In this document: in pieces, positions 61,350 through 64,000 of the stretch
Position numbering within the stretch: the stretch's first letter is position 1
Layout: each line of letters begins with the position of its first letter
Program-made: the position numbers and the translations under genes
The notes under the pieces: generated by a model
What the model was told of the DNA's origin: nothing
Databases searched by the model: none
Seen by the model: only the letters and a program-made list of their open reading frames with translations
Origin: JAFGGG01 sp964638895
Lineage (GTDB): Bacteria; Spirochaetota; Spirochaetia; SZUA-6; RPPD01
Direction of reading: 5' to 3'
Assembly (NCBI GenBank): GCA_964638895.1
Contig: CAZWYY010000006.1
Location: 23,023-87,022 of the forward strand
DNA: 64,000 bases

Positions 61350-63128
61350 ATGAAAACCAAGGAATTAATTACGATTTATATAAATGATGCGCCCTATAAG
61401 GTCGCGCCCGGACAGACAATCATGCAGGCGGCCGATTCCCTGGGATTTAAAATACCCAGGCTCTGTTACCATCCCAAGCTGTCGATTGAAGGGGCATGCC
61501 GCGTGTGTATCGTGGAGGTTGAGGGCCAGAAGAACTACCCCGCTTCCTGTTCCTTCCCGGTGGCCGATAGTATGCGTATCCACACCAATACAAAGGAGCT
61601 GCGCAGGGCGCGCCGGGATATCGTGGAGCTGATCCTGGACAATCATCCCCAGGACTGCCATACCTGTGAGCGGGACGGAAACTGCGAGCTCCAGCGCCTG
61701 ACCTATGCCATGGGCATCAGGCACCGCCATTTTGAAGGGGAGCGCAAGCAGTATGAAAAGGACCTGTCCTCCTTTTCGGTTATCCGTGACCCCAACAAAT
61801 GCATTCTCTGCGGCAGGTGCGTGCGGTTATGTTCGGAGATACAGGGTGTGAACGCGCTCGGGTACGCGCACAGAGGATTTAAAACCGTGGTCATGCCCGC
61901 CTTCAACCTGCCCTTTTCGGAAAGCGTGTGCACAACCTGCGGTCAATGCATTAATGTCTGCCCCACCGCCTCTTTCGTGGAAAAGAACAATACACAGGAA
62001 CTCTTTGAGAAACTGGACGATCCCTCCCTGGTAAAGGTAGTGCAGGTGGCGCCCTCGGTACGGGCGGCGATAGGAGAGGCCTTCGGCCTGGAGCCGGGCA
62101 GGGCCATGCACCGGGAGCTTACGGCCGCGCTGCACAAGCTGGGGTTCAACTACATCTTCGATACCCAGTTCGCCGCGGACCTGACCATAATGGAAGAGGC
62201 AAGCGAACTGCTCGAGCGCCTGCAGGGCAAGGGTCCGCTTCCCATGATCACCTCCTGCTCAAGCGCCTGGATAAAATATATGGAACATTTTTATCCGGAG
62301 TTCCTGCCCAATCTCTCCACCTGCAAATCACCCATGTCCATGCTGGGTGCGCTTGTAAAAAGTTATTTTGCCAAAAGAATACAGTGTGATCCGAAGAAGC
62401 TGTTAAGCGTGGCCGTCATGTGCTGCACCGCCAAAAAACACGAGGCCGCCCGCCCGGAACTGGCCGTGGAGGGCGTCCCGGCCGTGGACCTGGTGGTGAC
62501 CACCAGGGAGATCGCCTGGATGATCAAGTCCGCGGGCATAGATTTTGTGCGGGCCAAGGGCAGGGAGTTTGACGCGCCGTTGGGCCTTTCCTCAGGCGCG
62601 GGCGCCATTTTCGGCGCCACCGGGGGCGTGATGGAAGCGGCCATCAGAACGGCGTACGAACTGTACACGGGCGAAACCCTGCTTGACATCGAGTTACAGG
62701 CCCTGAGGGGATTTAACGGCATCAAGGAGGCGGGCCTGACCATAGAGGGCAAGGAAATACGCGTGGCGGTGGCCCACGGCCTGGGAAACGCGAGCCGGCT
62801 GCTGGAGATAATGAAAAAGGAGCCTGACCGGTACCATTTTGTGGAGGTCATGGGCTGCCCGGGCGGGTGTATCGGCGGGGGCGGACAGCCCTATGCCACG
62901 GCCAACTCGGTTCCGTTGGACGAGGAATGCTTAAAAAAGAGGGCCGAGGCCCTGTACGGCATCGACAGGGATAAGACAATCCGCAGAAGCCACGAGAATC
63001 CGGACATCCAGCGGTTGTATAAGGATTTCCTGGGAAGACCGCTGAGTACGGTGTCGCACCACTTGTTACATACAAGCTACGGTCAAAAACAACCGCAAGG
63101 TATCCTTGCAAGGGGAGAACATATATGA
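61350..63128 (+). CDS. hydA: HydA, catalytic [FeFe] hydrogenase with variant H-cluster motifs
   Basis: About 592 residues from ATG 61350 (AGGAGAGG upstream; an in-frame start at 61299 is within hydB). Domains: [2Fe-2S] (CYHPKLSIEGACRVC), His-Cys [4Fe-4S] (HTCERDGNCELQ), two [4Fe-4S] (CILCGRCVRLC, CTTCGQCINVC), and the catalytic H domain. Motif L1 is TSCSSAW (C303, S304) where TSCCPxW is usual; L2 is MCCTAKKHE (C358-C359) instead of MPCxxKxxE; L3 is VMGCPGGCIGGGG (C503, C507). It makes or uses H2. The start overlaps nothing real; the stop overlaps hydC by four bases. Confidence 0.93.
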   Translation: MKTKELITIYINDAPYKVAPGQTIMQAADSLGFKIPRLCYHPKLSIEGACRVCIVEVEGQKNYPASCSFPVADSMRIHTNTKELRRARRDIVELILDNHPQDCHTCERDGNCELQRLTYAMGIRHRHFEGERKQYEKDLSSFSVIRDPNKCILCGRCVRLCSEIQGVNALGYAHRGFKTVVMPAFNLPFSESVCTTCGQCINVCPTASFVEKNNTQELFEKLDDPSLVKVVQVAPSVRAAIGEAFGLEPGRAMHRELTAALHKLGFNYIFDTQFAADLTIMEEASELLERLQGKGPLPMITSCSSAWIKYMEHFYPEFLPNLSTCKSPMSMLGALVKSYFAKRIQCDPKKLLSVAVMCCTAKKHEAARPELAVEGVPAVDLVVTTREIAWMIKSAGIDFVRAKGREFDAPLGLSSGAGAIFGATGGVMEAAIRTAYELYTGETLLDIELQALRGFNGIKEAGLTIEGKEIRVAVAHGLGNASRLLEIMKKEPDRYHFVEVMGCPGGCIGGGGQPYATANSVPLDEECLKKRAEALYGIDRDKTIRRSHENPDIQRLYKDFLGRPLSTVSHHLLHTSYGQKQPQGILARGEHI

Positions 63129-63610
63129 TTACCGCAGAACAAGCCAAACTGGAAGAATTGAAAGGTTATATTCGGACGATAGCCGACGGCGCCTACCCGG
63201 AATCCAACCTGATTTCGGTGCTGCATAAGGCACAGGAGCTATTCGGGTATTTAACGGAGGAGGTGATGGAGGAGATCGCGGTTGCCTTGTCCGTACCTAC
63301 GGCCAAGATCTGGGGCGTGGCCAGTTTTTATCATTATTTTAACCTGAAGCCCGTGGGCAGGCACATCATCTCGGTGTGCATGGGGACCGCGTGTTATGTG
63401 AAGGGCGCGGGGGTGCTGCTGCAGAGAATTCAGGAAAGACTCAACATCGGGCTGGGTGACATCACCAAGGACGGCCGTTTCACCCTGCGGGAGGCGCGCT
63501 GCCTGGGCGCCTGCGGACTTGCGCCCGTGGTGATGATCGACGAACGGATTTACGGAAAGCTTTCCGCGGATGATGTGGACGGACTGCTGGATACCTACGG
63601 AAAGGAGTGA
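63125..63610 (+). CDS. hydC: HydC, NuoE-like hydrogenase subunit
   Basis: Encodes 161 residues of the NuoE/HydC fold, with the [2Fe-2S] ligands in VCMGTACYVKGA and ARCLGACGLAPVV. It is the third canonical subunit of trimeric bifurcating hydrogenases. Start overlaps the hydA stop (ATGA). Confidence 0.93.
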   Translation: MITAEQAKLEELKGYIRTIADGAYPESNLISVLHKAQELFGYLTEEVMEEIAVALSVPTAKIWGVASFYHYFNLKPVGRHIISVCMGTACYVKGAGVLLQRIQERLNIGLGDITKDGRFTLREARCLGACGLAPVVMIDERIYGKLSADDVDGLLDTYGKE

Positions 63611-63620
63611 ATGATTTTAC

Positions 63621-64000
63621 ATGGATAAACGAATTCTTATAATCGACGATGACCCGGATTTTGCCGAGGCGATCTCATCGCTTTTGGAGGCCAATGGATA
63701 CGTTGTTGAGTACGCGGATAACGGCCGGCTGGGATTTGAAAAAGCCAAAGACCGGCCCCCCGCGCTGATCCTGCTGGACGTTATGATGCGGGAAAAGACC
63801 GAAGGTTTTGATGTTTCCCGCAAGCTGGCGGGGGACCCGGGCACAAACTCCGTGCCGGTTGTGCTGCTGACCGGGATTCGCAAGGAACTCAATCTGCCCT
63901 ATGCCCTGGAGCCGGACGGAAGCTGGCTGCCCGTCAGGGCCGTCCTTGAAAAACCGGTAAAGCCGGCCGAACTCCTGCGTGTGGTGGGAGAACAGATAGG
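63621..64000 (+). CDS. Response regulator (cut by the window end)
   Basis: At least 126 residues. A receiver domain with acidic residues DDD (9-11), phosphoacceptor Asp in LILLDVMMR, and Lys-Pro in VLEKPVKPAEL. Any output domain lies beyond the window. It follows hydC by 10 bases and may pair with the Cache kinase of the same operon. Confidence 0.85.
   Translation, partial: MDKRILIIDDDPDFAEAISSLLEANGYVVEYADNGRLGFEKAKDRPPALILLDVMMREKTEGFDVSRKLAGDPGTNSVPVVLLTGIRKELNLPYALEPDGSWLPVRAVLEKPVKPAELLRVVGEQI

Noticed and set aside
1..64000. tRNA, rRNA, CRISPR arrays, insertion sequences or prophage
   Set aside because: I looked in the gaps between genes and saw no cloverleaf-like sequence, regular spacer array or transposase or integrase gene.

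Overview
The window looks like a scaffold from an uncultured, motile, anaerobic spirochaete (Spirochaetota). The evidence is the order flgN-flgK-flgL-fliW-csrA, a cheA-cheX-cheY-cheD chemotaxis cluster, many lipoproteins, and a Rex-linked multi-subunit [FeFe] hydrogenase of the kind common in fermentative spirochaetes. Coding density is high and many genes overlap by 4 bases (ATGA). A run of 100 N at 53676-53775 marks a scaffold join, so gene order across that point is not proven. I saw no rRNA, tRNA, CRISPR array, transposase or phage genes.

Layout. 1-3.7 kb: the end of cheA, then cheX, cheY, cheD, a small membrane methyl-accepting protein and a lone receiver, with a divergent HPt protein. 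3.9-7.6 kb: two multi-domain hybrid kinases. 7.6-14.6 kb: the most unusual block. A membrane HisKA_2 histidine kinase carries a C-terminal sigma-70 region 4 domain. It is followed by a zinc-finger anti-sigma protein with a periplasmic CBM48 domain, three secreted proteins, an outer-membrane barrel candidate, and a receiver-PAS-PP2C phosphatase with its own promoter. 14.6-18.1 kb (minus): trxB, a NagZ-type hexosaminidase and a GNAT protein. 18.2-24.4 kb: a transglutaminase-like TPR protein and the flagellar hook-junction operon ending in fliW-csrA. 24.5-26.5 kb: an AT-rich orphan lipoprotein, then tsaE-tsaB. 26.6-35.6 kb: a degenerate GGDEF-EAL-TPR protein, a murG-cvpA-holB-ntrB-ntrC operon (minus), a lipoprotein and a diguanylate cyclase. 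36-43.3 kb: M48 protease, and uvrB-SH3-DUF445-DUF6765 and htrA (minus). 43.5-53.7 kb: a lipocalin-like protein, a CsgG/TPR protein, a NarX/NarL-type pair, an MCP-CheW-receiver set, comM and a TM2 protein. 53.8-56.5 kb: a cupin cut by the gap and three envelope proteins. 56.7-64 kb: rex, a Cache-HAMP kinase, a 2Fe-2S subunit, hydB, hydA, hydC and a receiver, cut by the window end.

How it works together: signal transduction dominates. Chemotaxis, phosphorelay, c-di-GMP, CsrA/FliW and Rex redox control sit beside flagellar assembly and hydrogen metabolism. The best candidate for an undescribed system is the kinase-sigma4 / anti-sigma-CBM48 / secreted / barrel block. Its layout suggests trans-envelope signalling, analogous in plan only to FecA-FecR-FecI. 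Other items of note are a two-copy paired-hairpin intergenic repeat (35.7 and 54.1 kb), probable ATT and ATA start codons for uvrB and rex, a palindromic Rex operator, and a HydA with altered H-cluster motifs.
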